In this document: positions 1-9,040 of the stretch, piece by piece
Numbering within the stretch: position 1 is the stretch's first letter
Layout: each line of letters opens with the position of its first letter
NCBI RefSeq assembly: GCF_019218885.1
Contig: NZ_JAHUWT010000001.1
Span: 744,001 to 808,000, forward strand
From: Bordetella sp. BOR01
Lineage (GTDB): Bacteria > Pseudomonadota > Gammaproteobacteria > Burkholderiales > Burkholderiaceae_B
Length of the DNA stretch: 64,000 bases
Reading direction: 5' to 3'
The notes under the pieces: generated by a model
Seen by the model: the letters and a program-made list of their open reading frames with translations, nothing else
Databases searched by the model: none
Told to the model about the DNA's origin: nothing
Made by a program: the position numbers and the translations under genes

Positions 1-1
1 C

Positions 2-925
<924 letters not shown>

Positions 926-992
926 CCGTACCGGGCCGGGCGCGCCGCGCCCGGCCCTTGCGGCTGGCCGCAATAGTTGAGGGTGTTCGCAT

Positions 993-1340
993 ATGCGCCT
1001 GTTGTTCCTGGGGCTGCTCGTCTTGCTGGGCCTGATCCAGTATCCGCTTTGGCTGGGCAAGGGCGGCTGGTTCAAGGTATGGGACCTGCAGCGCCAGGTG
1101 GCCGCGCAACACGAAACCAACGAAGGGCTGCGCGCGCGCAACGCCGCGCTTGAGGCCGAAGTGCGCGACCTGGCTACCGGCGTAGGAGCCATCGAAGAGC
1201 GCGCCCGCAGTGAACTGGGCATGATGCGCGAAGGCGAGGTCTTCGTGCAGATTTTGCCGCCCGGCAGCTCCGTGCCGCGGCCCGCGCCCACGCCTGCGGC
1301 CGGCACTTCTGGCCAACCCGCCACGCCGCCGCGCCGCTGA
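993..1340 (+). CDS. ftsB: Cell division protein FtsB
   Basis: This 115-residue bitopic membrane protein belongs to the FtsQLB subcomplex of the divisome, which signals septal peptidoglycan synthesis to begin. The sequence shows a short cytoplasmic start, one hydrophobic segment at about residues 3-20, then a periplasmic coiled coil (residues about 27-70, rich in heptad-like L/A/E with [14 protein letters not shown]) and an ARSELGM segment typical of FtsB/DivIC. The Pro/Ala-rich tail after residue 85 is slightly longer than in E. coli. Its place directly after eno is the conserved context and supports the call. Confidence 0.93.
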   Translation: MRLLFLGLLVLLGLIQYPLWLGKGGWFKVWDLQRQVAAQHETNEGLRARNAALEAEVRDLATGVGAIEERARSELGMMREGEVFVQILPPGSSVPRPAPTPAAGTSGQPATPPRR

Positions 1341-1356
1341 TCGGCCCGTTTGCGGC

Positions 1357-2121
1357 TCAAGGCCCGTCGCGGGCGCAATCCCAGCTTCCGTAGACCACTT
1401 GGCCCTTGCGCGCCGCCGGTGCCGCATGCCAGTCGACCGGGTGCGACTGCATTTCGATGCGCAATTCCATTCGAAGGGCCAGCAGGCCGCGCTCCAGGGC
1501 GTGTTGCGCGCAAGCCTCCGCCGCCCGGCCTGCCTGCCGCAGCAGTACCCGGGTCAGGGGCGCCAGGGGCTCGTGCAGGTAGGTCAGGCGCAGATGCAGG
1601 GTATTGGCATCGAAAATGGTCGGGCCGCCAGGCGGGGCGCCGCGCGCGGCGTGTTGCTCGGCCTGGTAGTCGTTGCTGGCGGCGCGCCGGCCAGGCGCTC
1701 CGGCCACGGCCAGGCCGGCGCGCGCATGAGCCTGTAACGCCACAGCGCTGGGCTGCAGTACTTCGATGCGCCAGGCGGGCATCCCGGCCTGGACTTGCAG
1801 GCGCCGCCATGCCCGCCGTTGCGCCGCTCGCGCATCGCCGCCGGCCTGCGCGTGGCGCGGCCGCGCCGCCTGTTCAAAGGCTTGGGCGATGGCGTCGGGA
1901 TGGCCGTGGGCCGTGGCGCCCGCCCGCGCGGCGTCGACCAGGGCCACATAGGCCAATTGCCGGGCCAGATGCCAGTGCGCAGCCTCGGCCGCCAGCACGC
2001 CCAGCAACAGCAGGGGCGGGGCGGCCAGGGCGAATTCCAGCAAAGTGGCGCCACGGCCGTGCCGCGGCATGGCACGGCGCTGCACGCAGGGGCGCAATCG
2101 AAAAGGCAGAGGGTAAGGCAT
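1357..2121 (-). CDS. TadE-like pilus assembly protein
   Basis: The protein has the TadE/TadG layout: a short basic N-terminus, the motif RGATLLEFALAAPPLLLLG leading into one transmembrane segment, then a soluble region of about 190 residues rich in Ala, Arg and Gln. TadE-like proteins are minor pseudopilins of Flp/tight-adherence pili, or proteins with the same N-terminal signal. No other tad or flp gene is nearby, so it is an orphan here. The start is uncertain: ATG at 2121 gives 254 residues, while ATG at 2070 (MPRHGRGATLLEF) places the signal closer to the N-terminus; neither has a strong ribosome site. The frame stays open further upstream into hslO, but that part does not look coding. 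Confidence 0.7.
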   Translation of the reverse strand: MPYPLPFRLRPCVQRRAMPRHGRGATLLEFALAAPPLLLLGVLAAEAAHWHLARQLAYVALVDAARAGATAHGHPDAIAQAFEQAARPRHAQAGGDARAAQRRAWRRLQVQAGMPAWRIEVLQPSAVALQAHARAGLAVAGAPGRRAASNDYQAEQHAARGAPPGGPTIFDANTLHLRLTYLHEPLAPLTRVLLRQAGRAAEACAQHALERGLLALRMELRIEMQSHPVDWHAAPAARKGQVVYGSWDCARDGP

Positions 2122-2201
2122 CGCCGGCAGTGTGCCTGCGCCATGCCTGGGCCGTCGATTGTGGCATCTACGCCTGGGCCGTCCCGTCCACCCGCAAGGT
2201 G

Positions 2202-2236
2202 GAAGCGCGCAGCGCTTCGGGGGGGGCAATTTCAAT
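2202..2236. repeat. Short hairpin repeat at the hslO 3' end, copy 1
   Basis: A perfect hairpin GAAGCGC-N3-GCGCTTC (2202-2218) is followed by a run of eight G, two other bases and ATTTCAAT. The same unit occurs at 25369-25402 at the 3' end of mdh. Both copies start inside the last codons of a minus-strand gene and extend downstream of it. There is no T-tract, so it is not a classical terminator. It looks like a dispersed intergenic repeat that may stabilise or end transcripts. Confidence 0.7.
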
Positions 2237-3149
2237 GCACGGTGGGTGGGTCTTGTTCGGGCATCGGACGGGCCGGGGCGAACAGGCCCGAGCAATCGAC
2301 CGCATCGAACTTGTAGGGCTTGCCGCAGAAGTCGCAGGTGACGCGCACGCTGCCTTGCTCGGCCAGGATATCTTCGACCTCGCGCTCGCCCAGGGTGCGC
2401 AGCATGCCCGCCACGCGCTCGCGCGTGCACGTGCAGTGCCAGCGTACCGGGATGGGCTCGAAGGCAATCAGTGTTTCTTCCCAGTACAGCCGGTGGATCA
2501 GCGTATCGATATCGGCACGCACCAGTTCATCGGGTTCGAGCGTGTCGGCCAGCAGGGTGGCACGCGCCAGCGTGTCGGCGGTACTTTCGGCGCGCGCCGC
2601 GCCGCCCTGGTCGGGCAGGCGCTGCACCAGCAGGCCGGCAGCGTACTGATCGCCAGCCTGCAGCCACAGCCGCGTGTCGAGCTGCTCGGACGCCTTCATG
2701 TAGTGCTGCAGGGCTTGCGCCACGGTCTCGCCTTCCAGGGGCACGATACCCTGGTAGGTCTGCTGGCCCGGCACCTTGCGGCGGGGGTCCAGTACCACGA
2801 TGAAACGGCCCTGGCCATCGGCATTGAGCAGGCTTTGCATGCTGCCGTCGGCTGGCACTTCATGGCCTTCGCGTACTTTCACGGTGGCGCGCAGGCTCAG
2901 GTCGGACTGGCATTCGACCACCACCAGGGCGATCGGGCCGCCACCCTGGATCTGCAGCACCAGCGAGCCCTCGAACTTGATGTTGGCTGCCAGCAAGGCC
3001 GCGGCCGCCATGAGTTCGCCCAGCAGGCGCTGGACGGCGGGCGGGTACTGGTGGTTTTCCTGCGCATCCAGCCAGGTCTGGTGCAACCGCACGGCCTGGA
3101 CCCGCACCGAGCGGTCTTCGAACAGGTATTTCTTGAGTTGATCGGTCAT
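2232..3149 (-). CDS. hslO: Hsp33 redox-regulated chaperone
   Basis: Hsp33 is a cytosolic holdase activated by oxidative stress: four zinc-bound cysteines form disulfides and the protein dimerises to hold unfolding clients. The 305-residue sequence shows the N-terminal chaperone domain (GELMAAAALLAANIKFEGSLVLQIQG) and the C-terminal redox switch, with a CxC at residues 239 and 241 and a CxxC at 272 and 275, so all four zinc ligands are present. The start ATG at 3149 opens with MTDQLKKYLFEDRSVR, typical of betaproteobacterial HslO. It lies downstream of the carbonic-anhydrase-like gene on the same strand with a 36-base gap. Confidence 0.96.
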   Translation of the reverse strand: MTDQLKKYLFEDRSVRVQAVRLHQTWLDAQENHQYPPAVQRLLGELMAAAALLAANIKFEGSLVLQIQGGGPIALVVVECQSDLSLRATVKVREGHEVPADGSMQSLLNADGQGRFIVVLDPRRKVPGQQTYQGIVPLEGETVAQALQHYMKASEQLDTRLWLQAGDQYAAGLLVQRLPDQGGAARAESTADTLARATLLADTLEPDELVRADIDTLIHRLYWEETLIAFEPIPVRWHCTCTRERVAGMLRTLGEREVEDILAEQGSVRVTCDFCGKPYKFDAVDCSGLFAPARPMPEQDPPTVH

Positions 3150-3185
3150 GGGGGAATGTTAGCCGATCGCCTGGTCCGGGCGGCG

Positions 3186-3707
3186 TCAGCCTATGCGCTT
3201 GAGTGCCTGCTTGTAGTGTTGCGCGCGCGTTTCGTAGTGGCGGGTATTCTCGTGCATGCCGGCGATTTCTTCGGCTGTCAGCTCGCGCACCACCTTGCCG
3301 ATGCCGATGACCAGCGAATTGTCCGGAATGACCCGGCCTTCGGGGATGATGGCACCGGCGCCCACCAGGCAATTGCGCCCGACCACGGCATTATTCAGCA
3401 CAATGGCCTGCATGCCGATCAGGGCGCCCTCGTGGATGGTGCAGCCGTGCAGCATGGCCTGGTGCCCCACGGTGACGCCGGGCCCGATGGTCATCGGACA
3501 GCCTTCGTCGACGTGCAGCACGCTCGATTCCTGGATGTTGCTGCCTGCCTGGATGACGATGGGGGCGTTGTCGCCCCGTATTGCCACGTGCGACCAGATG
3601 CTGACGCCGGCCTGCAGGGTGACATTGCCGATGATGTCGGCGCTGTCGGCGATGTACACGCTGGGGTCGATGACAGGGGTATGGACGTCAAGCTGGTAAA
3701 TGGGCAT
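3186..3707 (-). CDS. Gamma-carbonic-anhydrase-like left-handed beta-helix protein
   Basis: The 173-residue protein is made of hexapeptide repeats (for example IGNVTLQAGVSIWSHVAIRGD, VTVGHQAMLHGCTI and NAVVGRNCLVGAGAII), which fold into a left-handed beta-helix. It matches the YrdA/PaaY/gamma-carbonic anhydrase family, trimeric enzymes with metal-binding histidines between subunits; His in VDEG/VGHQAMLHG positions are present. Members are often annotated acetyltransferase, but most have no shown acyl transfer. Start ATG at 3707 (MPIYQLDVHTP) is preferred to ATG at 3728, because homologues begin there. It lies 21 bases after the acyl-CoA synthetase gene and is probably co-transcribed with it. 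Confidence 0.85.
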   Translation of the reverse strand: MPIYQLDVHTPVIDPSVYIADSADIIGNVTLQAGVSIWSHVAIRGDNAPIVIQAGSNIQESSVLHVDEGCPMTIGPGVTVGHQAMLHGCTIHEGALIGMQAIVLNNAVVGRNCLVGAGAIIPEGRVIPDNSLVIGIGKVVRELTAEEIAGMHENTRHYETRAQHYKQALKRIG

Positions 3708-3728
3708 GCAGCGGTCTCCGGTATGCAA

Positions 3729-5393
3729 TCAAGCCTGGGCGGCCGCGGCCCGCGCTTCTTCGCGCTGGCGCAGCACCCTGCGCTGGATTTTACCGGTGGT
3801 GGTCATGGGAAGTTCGTCGATGAACTCGATTTCCTTCGGGTACTCGTAGGGCGCCAGGCGGTTGCGCACGTGTTCTTGCAGGGCCTGGATAAGCTGGGCG
3901 GGGTCGTGGCTGGCGTATTCGGGGGTCAGCACCACGTAGGCCTTGACCAGCGCGCCGCGCTCGGCGTCGGGCTTGGGCACGACCGCGGCATTGGCCACGG
4001 CATCGTGGCCCAGCAGGCAGTTTTCGATTTCACCCGGGCCGATGCGATAGCCGGCCGACTTGAAGACGTCGTCGGCGCGGCCGGCGTACCACAGGTAGCC
4101 GTCGGCATCGATGCTGGCCAGGTCGCCGGTACGGCACCAGTCGCCCGTGAACTTGGCCTGGGTGGCCGCCTCGTTGCGCCAATAACCCAGGAACAGGATG
4201 GGATCGGGGAAACCGTGGATGTCGAGCCGGTTCAGGGCGATTTCGCCGGTTGCACCCGCCGCCACCGGCTGGCCGGCATCGTCGATCACTGCCACCTGGT
4301 GGCCCGGGTACGGCCGCCCCATGCTGCCCGGCTTGGCCGGCCAGCGCTGGCGGCTATTGCCCACCAGGTAATTCATTTCAGTCTGGCCGAACATCTCGTT
4401 GGGCGTGATGCCCAGCGCCGAGCGGCACCATTCGAACACGGTTTCGCCCACGCTCTCGCCGGCGCTCATGATGGCGCGCAAGGCCAGCCGGTAACGGCTG
4501 GCCGGCTCGGGCACGGCCTTCATCATCATCTTGAGCGCGGTCGGGAACAGGAAGGTATTGGTGACCCGGTAGCGCTCCATGAGCTCGAAGGCCCGCTCGG
4601 GCGTGAAGCGTCCGCGCGTGCCCACGATGGGGTGGCCGAAATACAGGGTGGGCAGCAGGGCATCCATCATGCCGCCCGTCCAGGCCCAGTCGGCCGGCGT
4701 CCAGAATACGTCGTTGGGCTTGGGAAACCAGTCTTGCGATGCCACGAAGCCGGGCAGGTTGCCGATCAGGACGCTATGGGGCAGCAGGGCACCCTTCGGC
4801 GCGCCGGTGGTGCCCGAGGTATAGAGCAGGATGGCCGGGTCCGAGGCACGCGTCAGCACGGGCTTGAAGTCGCCAGGCTGGCGGGCCAGCAGGCTGCGCC
4901 AGGGCAGGACGCGCTCGTCGGCGAAGCCGATGCCGATGATCTGGTGCAGGTTGGGGCAGTTCTCGCTGACGGCCAGCAAATTGGCGCTCGAGGCGTAATC
5001 CACGATGGCGACGCGGGCATCCGCATCGCGCAAGCGGGTTTCCAGGGCCTCGGGCCCGAATAGCGACGACAGGGGTACGACCACGGCACCTACGCTGTAG
5101 ATGGCCATGTGCGCCACGGCGGTTTCCGGACGTTGTCCCAAAACCACACCGATCCGGTCGCCGCGCTCGACGCCCATTTTTACCAAGCCATTGGCCAGCT
5201 GGTTGGCCGCTTCCGACAGGCGCGCGTATGTCCAGACTTCGCGGTTGCCGGCTTCGTCTTCGTAATAAATGGCAATACGCCGCGCGTCCGAACTGCTGGC
5301 CGCCCAGCGGTGGCAGCAAGCTTCCGCAATATTGAATTGGGTCGGCACGAGCCAGCGGAATGATTGGTAGAGCGCCTGATATTGGTCGTTCAT
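3729..5393 (-). CDS. AMP-forming acyl-CoA synthetase
   Basis: This 554-residue member of the ANL superfamily would activate a carboxylic acid with ATP and CoA to the acyl-CoA plus AMP. Visible motifs are the P-loop-like LLYTSGTTGAPKG (about residues 180-195), the FGQTEMNYLVG adenylate-binding segment, GYWRN, the hinge segment YLWYAGRADDVFKSAGYRIGP and the C-terminal catalytic lysine in TTTGKIQRRVLR. It resembles the short/medium-chain acyl-CoA synthetases often called AcsM or benzoate/acetate-CoA ligase-like; the substrate cannot be read from sequence. ATG at 5393 (MNDQYQALYQSF) is chosen because the open frame further upstream has low-complexity non-coding character. Confidence 0.88.
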   Translation of the reverse strand: MNDQYQALYQSFRWLVPTQFNIAEACCHRWAASSSDARRIAIYYEDEAGNREVWTYARLSEAANQLANGLVKMGVERGDRIGVVLGQRPETAVAHMAIYSVGAVVVPLSSLFGPEALETRLRDADARVAIVDYASSANLLAVSENCPNLHQIIGIGFADERVLPWRSLLARQPGDFKPVLTRASDPAILLYTSGTTGAPKGALLPHSVLIGNLPGFVASQDWFPKPNDVFWTPADWAWTGGMMDALLPTLYFGHPIVGTRGRFTPERAFELMERYRVTNTFLFPTALKMMMKAVPEPASRYRLALRAIMSAGESVGETVFEWCRSALGITPNEMFGQTEMNYLVGNSRQRWPAKPGSMGRPYPGHQVAVIDDAGQPVAAGATGEIALNRLDIHGFPDPILFLGYWRNEAATQAKFTGDWCRTGDLASIDADGYLWYAGRADDVFKSAGYRIGPGEIENCLLGHDAVANAAVVPKPDAERGALVKAYVVLTPEYASHDPAQLIQALQEHVRNRLAPYEYPKEIEFIDELPMTTTGKIQRRVLRQREEARAAAAQA

Positions 5394-5529
5394 GGCCCTA
5401 TGTTGTAAGCGCGCCGGCGACTGTCCCTGGGAATGCCGCCTGGGACCGGGATGCCCCAAGTGCAAGCATGACCTAGAGGGCGGCGAACTGCAACATTCCC
5501 GTGCCGCTAACGGGGACGTATAAGGGTTT

Positions 5530-6423
5530 TTACGGGTGCTTGCCCTGGCGGCGCAAGGCCGAGGGCAGTGCCGGCAGAGACAGGGGCCGCCGCGAGCGTC
5601 CCGAGCCGGCGCTGGCCTCGCGCCGGGCATGCTCCGCGCTCCAGTCCAGCAGCGTCAATTGGCCGTCATGCGACTCGGCCAGGGCCGACAGGCTCTCGAC
5701 CCAATCGCCGTCGTTGCAGTACAGCACGCCGCCCACGTCGCGCAATTCGGGCTTATGGATGTGGCCGCAGACCACGCCGTCCAGTCCGCGCCGCCGGGCT
5801 TCGCCAGCCAGGGCTTCCTCGAAGTCGGTAATGAATGCCACGGCATTCTTGACCTTGTGCTTCAGGTATTGCGACAGCGACCAATAATGCAGGCCCAGGC
5901 GATGCCTCAGGCGGTTGAAGTGGTGGTTCAGCCACAGGGCCGACTGGTACAGCGTGTCGCCCAGGTGGGCCAGCCACTTGCTGTGCTGGATCACGCCGTC
6001 GAACTGGTCGCCGTGCAGCACCAGCAGGCGCTGCCCGCGCGCCGTGACGTGTACGTCTTCATCCAGGATCTCGATGTCGCCGAACGCGTAGCCGATGAAC
6101 TCGCGCGCGAATTCATCGTGGTTGCCCGGTACGAACACGACCCGGGTACCGTTGCGGGCCTTGCGCAGGATGCGCTGCACCACGTCATTGTGGGCACGCG
6201 GCCAGTGCCAGTGCTTGCGCAGTTGCCAGCCGTCGATGATGTCGCCGACCAAGTACAGGGTGTCGGACTCGTTCTGTTCCAGGAAGTCCAGCAAGAATTC
6301 CGCCTTGCACCCGGCTGTGCCCAGGTGCAGGTCGGAAATCCAGAGCGTGCGCCAATGGGTAGGGCGGATTTCGGTCACGTGGGCATCCCTCGGGGCGGTC
6401 GTCATGCCCAGGGATGTAACCAT
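5530..6423 (-). CDS. UDP-2,3-diacylglucosamine diphosphatase-like metallophosphoesterase
   Basis: This 297-residue calcineurin-like phosphoesterase has the full two-metal site in order: SDLHLG, GDIIDGW, GNHDE, HGDQFD and GHIHKP. It belongs to the COG2908/LpxH-related group, whose LpxH members cleave UDP-2,3-diacylglucosamine in lipid A synthesis. This longer form, with a W-rich insertion (RKHWHWPRAHNDVVQR), is the second LpxH-like paralogue common in Burkholderiales, so exact substrate is not certain. Possible starts are ATG at 6423 or 6405; neither has a strong ribosome site. It stands alone, 136 bases from the acyl-CoA synthetase start. Confidence 0.82.
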   Translation of the reverse strand: MVTSLGMTTAPRDAHVTEIRPTHWRTLWISDLHLGTAGCKAEFLLDFLEQNESDTLYLVGDIIDGWQLRKHWHWPRAHNDVVQRILRKARNGTRVVFVPGNHDEFAREFIGYAFGDIEILDEDVHVTARGQRLLVLHGDQFDGVIQHSKWLAHLGDTLYQSALWLNHHFNRLRHRLGLHYWSLSQYLKHKVKNAVAFITDFEEALAGEARRRGLDGVVCGHIHKPELRDVGGVLYCNDGDWVESLSALAESHDGQLTLLDWSAEHARREASAGSGRSRRPLSLPALPSALRRQGKHP

Positions 6424-6488
6424 CCCGCCGTGACGCCTGCATGACTACGGGATGACGCTGTTGTGACCGATGCGTCCCTGTGGCCGTT

Positions 6489-6998
6489 TCAGGCCTTGCG
6501 CGGCGGCGCGTCGCGCAAGCGGGTGCCCAGCAGCCGGTCATGCAGGAATTGGCCGTCGCGATCGAACCATGACCAGACGAAAATGGTGAACGGCGCGGCC
6601 ACGATGAACATGTCCATTGATTTCCAGCCTGTGGCGGCCGACGCCGCGCCCACGATAGCCGCCCCCACCAGCACGAGAGGCCAGGCCAGCACGTAGCGCG
6701 CCACCAGGCGCAGCATCGAGGGCGGCCGGCCATCGCGGTCGACCAACTGGATGTTCCAGGTCTTCATGGGCAAGGTCTGGCCCTTGCGGCGCCAGCACAA
6801 CACAAAATAGGCGCCGATGGCCAGGAACAGCCAGGCCTGGCGCGCATGGCGCAGCATCAGCGCATGTTTGCTCTGAGTCAGGGTGTCGAACAGGTAGCCG
6901 GCCAGGAAGACTACGCCAAACAACAGTACGGCTTCGTACATCATGCAGGCAAAACGGCGTAGCCGGCTGGGCGTCAAGAGGGGGTGGGCGTCGATCAT
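6489..6998 (-). CDS. RDD family membrane protein
   Basis: The 169-residue protein has the RDD-domain pattern: R-R-F-A-C-MMYEAVLLFGV in the first membrane helix, a second helix near residues 50-65 (AWLFLAIGAYFVLCW), a conserved GQTLPMKTWNIQLVDRDG loop, and a third hydrophobic pair near 95-140, ending with FDRDGQFLHDRLLGTRL, the conserved H-D motif. RDD proteins are small inner-membrane proteins, some linked to sodium/proton exchange, but most have no known role. It starts at ATG 6998. It is a stand-alone gene between the LpxH-like gene and the terminator at 7062-7090. Confidence 0.87.
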   Translation of the reverse strand: MIDAHPLLTPSRLRRFACMMYEAVLLFGVVFLAGYLFDTLTQSKHALMLRHARQAWLFLAIGAYFVLCWRRKGQTLPMKTWNIQLVDRDGRPPSMLRLVARYVLAWPLVLVGAAIVGAASAATGWKSMDMFIVAAPFTIFVWSWFDRDGQFLHDRLLGTRLRDAPPRKA

Positions 6999-7061
6999 GG
7001 GGGCGTATTATCCCGCATCCGCGCCGCCGCCATGTGCCTCGCTGGCGTAGGGCGGACCAGG

Positions 7062-7090
7062 AAAAAAAAAACCCACCGTTGCGGGTGGGT
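7062..7090 (-). terminator. Rho-independent terminator of the 63-residue gene
   Basis: Read on the minus strand, ACCCACC-N6-GGTGGGT (7071-7090) is followed directly by about nine T (7062-7070). It lies 65 bases downstream of the stop of the small gene at 7155-7346 and upstream of the RDD gene, so it isolates the two. Confidence 0.85.
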
Positions 7091-7154
7091 CTTAAAAGGG
7101 GCTGTAGCAGCCCCCAAGGGGAAATCGGTACGTTACGCGGGTGCGGCCCGGCCG

Positions 7155-7346
7155 TCAGGCGGCCGAATGCGCGGCCTTGGCGCCGGCTTCGCGGGCAACC
7201 ACGGACTTGATACCCTTGCCCAGCTTGCGCAGGCCAGAGACCAAGGCGCGCATGGGGCGGGGGCGGAATTGTTCTTCGATGGCTTGCAACATTAGCTGAC
7301 GCTCGAGTTCGTCGGTCAGGCGGATGGTGGAATTGACATTGATCAC
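7155..7346 (-). CDS. Small basic protein of unknown function (63 aa)
   Basis: A 63-residue basic protein begins at a GTG (7346) with GGAAA about 7 bases upstream. Residues 1-30 (INVNSTIRLTDELERQLML) look like an amphipathic helix with acidic and hydrophobic residues; residues 30-50 are very basic (RPRPMRALVSGLRKLGKGIKS). No family was recognised. Its own terminator downstream and an unusual repeat-rich region upstream (7391-7473) suggest a real, separately regulated gene. A nucleic-acid or membrane association is only a guess from its charge. Confidence 0.6.
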   Translation of the reverse strand: MINVNSTIRLTDELERQLMLQAIEEQFRPRPMRALVSGLRKLGKGIKSVVAREAGAKAAHSAA

Positions 7347-7390
7347 GATGTTTCCAGGACTTGCTCTTGCGTAGACTTGCGTAAATTTGA

Positions 7391-7473
7391 GGTTCTAGAT
7401 CGGGTTTATGCAACTAGATCTATGAACGTCTAGGGTTAACCCGAATTTTAGGGTTAACCCTGAATTTATGCAA
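7391..7473. promoter_or_regulatory. AT-rich region with two GGGTTAACCC palindromes and direct repeats
   Basis: The palindrome TAGGGTTAACCC occurs twice, at 7431-7442 and 7449-7460, 18 bases apart. TTTATGCAA occurs twice, at 7405-7413 and 7465-7473, 60 bases apart. CTAGAT/CTAG motifs lie between. The stretch sits upstream of the small gene at 7155-7346 and just past the end of the RNA methyltransferase gene, so it most likely controls the small gene. Protein-binding sites are inferred from the repeats; no regulator is adjacent. Confidence 0.55.
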
Positions 7474-7585
7474 GTGCCTGGTGCATTGTGCGCATTCTTG
7501 GAGCCGATAATGCGCCACTTGGGCGCCGTGTTGCTTGATAGCCACGATAGCGGCGCAGTATTGCGGCTTTTTTACAACGAAAGAA

Positions 7586-9010
7586 TCAAGACCGTTCGCG
7601 ATAGCCCGCGGCCACCAGTTCGAAGCCGAACAGGCGGCAATCCAGCGCGCCATTGTGCAGCGGGATGCGGCGCAGCGGCTTCAGGCGCAGTTGCTGAGGC
7701 AGGGTACGGTCGCTTGAGATGACGTGCAGTTGCCAGTTGGCGAATTCTCGCTTCAGGTGCGCCGACCAGGCGCGCCACAAGTCGTCGTCTTCGGCCGGCA
7801 TGCGTTCGCCATAGGGCGGGTTGGTGACGATCCAGCCGTGGTCGGCAGGGGGCGGCACCTGGCGGGCATCGCCCACTTCGAAGCGAATGGTGTCGGCCGT
7901 CAGCCAGGCCCGTTCGGCATTGTTGTGCGCGTATTCGATCGCCAGGGGGTCCAGGTCGTAGCCCACCAGCGGGGCGTCCAGGCCGGGCAGGATGCGCGCG
8001 CGCGCGTCGTCTTTCAGGTCGTGCCAGCGGCGCGGGTCGTGGCCGCGCAGGCGCTCGAAGCCAAACGGGCGCGAAATACCGGGGGGTACGCCCAGCGCGA
8101 TCCAGGCGGCTTCGATCAGGATGGTGCCGCTGCCGCAGAACGGGTCCAGCAGTGGCGCGGCGGGATCCCAGCCGGCCAGTGCCAGCATGCCGGCGGCCAG
8201 GTTTTCGCGCAGCGGCGCCTCGCCCTTGTCCAGGCGCCAGCCACGCTTGAACAGCGATTCGCCCGACGTGTCCAGGTACAGCGTGGCGGTATGGCCGGTC
8301 AGGAACAGGTGCACGCGCGCGTCGGGCCGCACGGTATCGATGTTGGGCCGTTCGCCTTCCAGGTCGCGCAGGCGGTCGCAGATGCCGTCCTTGGCGCGCA
8401 GGTTGCAGTAGTGCAGGCTTTGTACCGGGCTCTTGATGGCCGAGGTGTCCACCCGCAAGGTTTGCTCTGCGCCGAACCAACGTTCCCAGGGCACACTGCG
8501 CGCCAGGTCGAGGATGTCGTCTTCGTGCGAGATCTCGTCGTGGGCCACCTGGACCAGGACGCGCGTGGCCAGGCGCGAATACAGGTTGGCGCGCTGGATG
8601 CCTGGCCAGTCGGCACTGAAGTGGCAGCCGGCCCGGCCGGCCTGCGCGTCGGCAAAGCCCAGGGCCTGCATTTCTGCCGTCAGGGCTTCTTCCAGGCCTT
8701 GGGGGCAGGGGGAGAACACCTCGAATGTCTCGGCTTCGCGTGGGGGGCGCGGCATGCGGCGGCGCATCGTGTCGTCGCGTGGCGCGTCGAATTCGGGGGG
8801 CGCGGGCAAGGGGGCAGGGGCGGCGGCCGGGGCGGGCGCGGCGGGTTGCCGTCGGCGGTCGGCCTGTTCTTTAAGGCGCTCGGACTGCGCGGCCGTACGT
8901 GCGCGCGCACCGCTGCGGGTACGCTTGGCGCCTTCGCCGCTTGCGTGGGCGTCGCGCGCCGTTTTCTTGACCGTCAGCGTCTTGCGGCGGCCTTGTTCAT
9001 CAGAGGACAT
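7586..9010 (-). CDS. THUMP-domain class I SAM-dependent RNA methyltransferase (RlmK/L N-terminal-like)
   Basis: The protein (474 aa) starts with about 95 low-complexity basic/Pro/Ala residues, then a THUMP/ferredoxin-like RNA-binding domain (VFSPCPQGLEEALTAEMQALGF onwards) and a Rossmann methyltransferase domain with the SAM-binding LLDPFCGSGTILIEAAW and the catalytic NPPYGERM. NPPY enzymes methylate exocyclic nitrogen, and this architecture matches the RlmL half of RlmKL, which makes m2G in 23S rRNA; the RlmK half is absent. The exact target is inferred. It lies 30 bases downstream of hemJ on the same strand. The N-terminal extension is probably real but poorly conserved, so a later start is possible. 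Confidence 0.85.
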   Translation of the reverse strand: MSSDEQGRRKTLTVKKTARDAHASGEGAKRTRSGARARTAAQSERLKEQADRRRQPAAPAPAAAPAPLPAPPEFDAPRDDTMRRRMPRPPREAETFEVFSPCPQGLEEALTAEMQALGFADAQAGRAGCHFSADWPGIQRANLYSRLATRVLVQVAHDEISHEDDILDLARSVPWERWFGAEQTLRVDTSAIKSPVQSLHYCNLRAKDGICDRLRDLEGERPNIDTVRPDARVHLFLTGHTATLYLDTSGESLFKRGWRLDKGEAPLRENLAAGMLALAGWDPAAPLLDPFCGSGTILIEAAWIALGVPPGISRPFGFERLRGHDPRRWHDLKDDARARILPGLDAPLVGYDLDPLAIEYAHNNAERAWLTADTIRFEVGDARQVPPPADHGWIVTNPPYGERMPAEDDDLWRAWSAHLKREFANWQLHVISSDRTLPQQLRLKPLRRIPLHNGALDCRLFGFELVAAGYRERS

Positions 9011-9040
9011 ACGGATCCAGGCCAGGGGCCGGGTAGGTGG

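Noticed and set aside
1350-5063. A very long plus-strand open frame opposite hslO, the carbonic-anhydrase-like gene and the acyl-CoA synthetase gene
   Set aside because: The opposite strand codes for clear families; high GC and third-position bias keep the antisense frame open. The translation has no family features.
7431-7460. Telomere-like GGGTTA repeats suggesting a linear end or integration hot spot
   Set aside because: There are only two palindromic copies inside a normal gene array; an operator is more likely.
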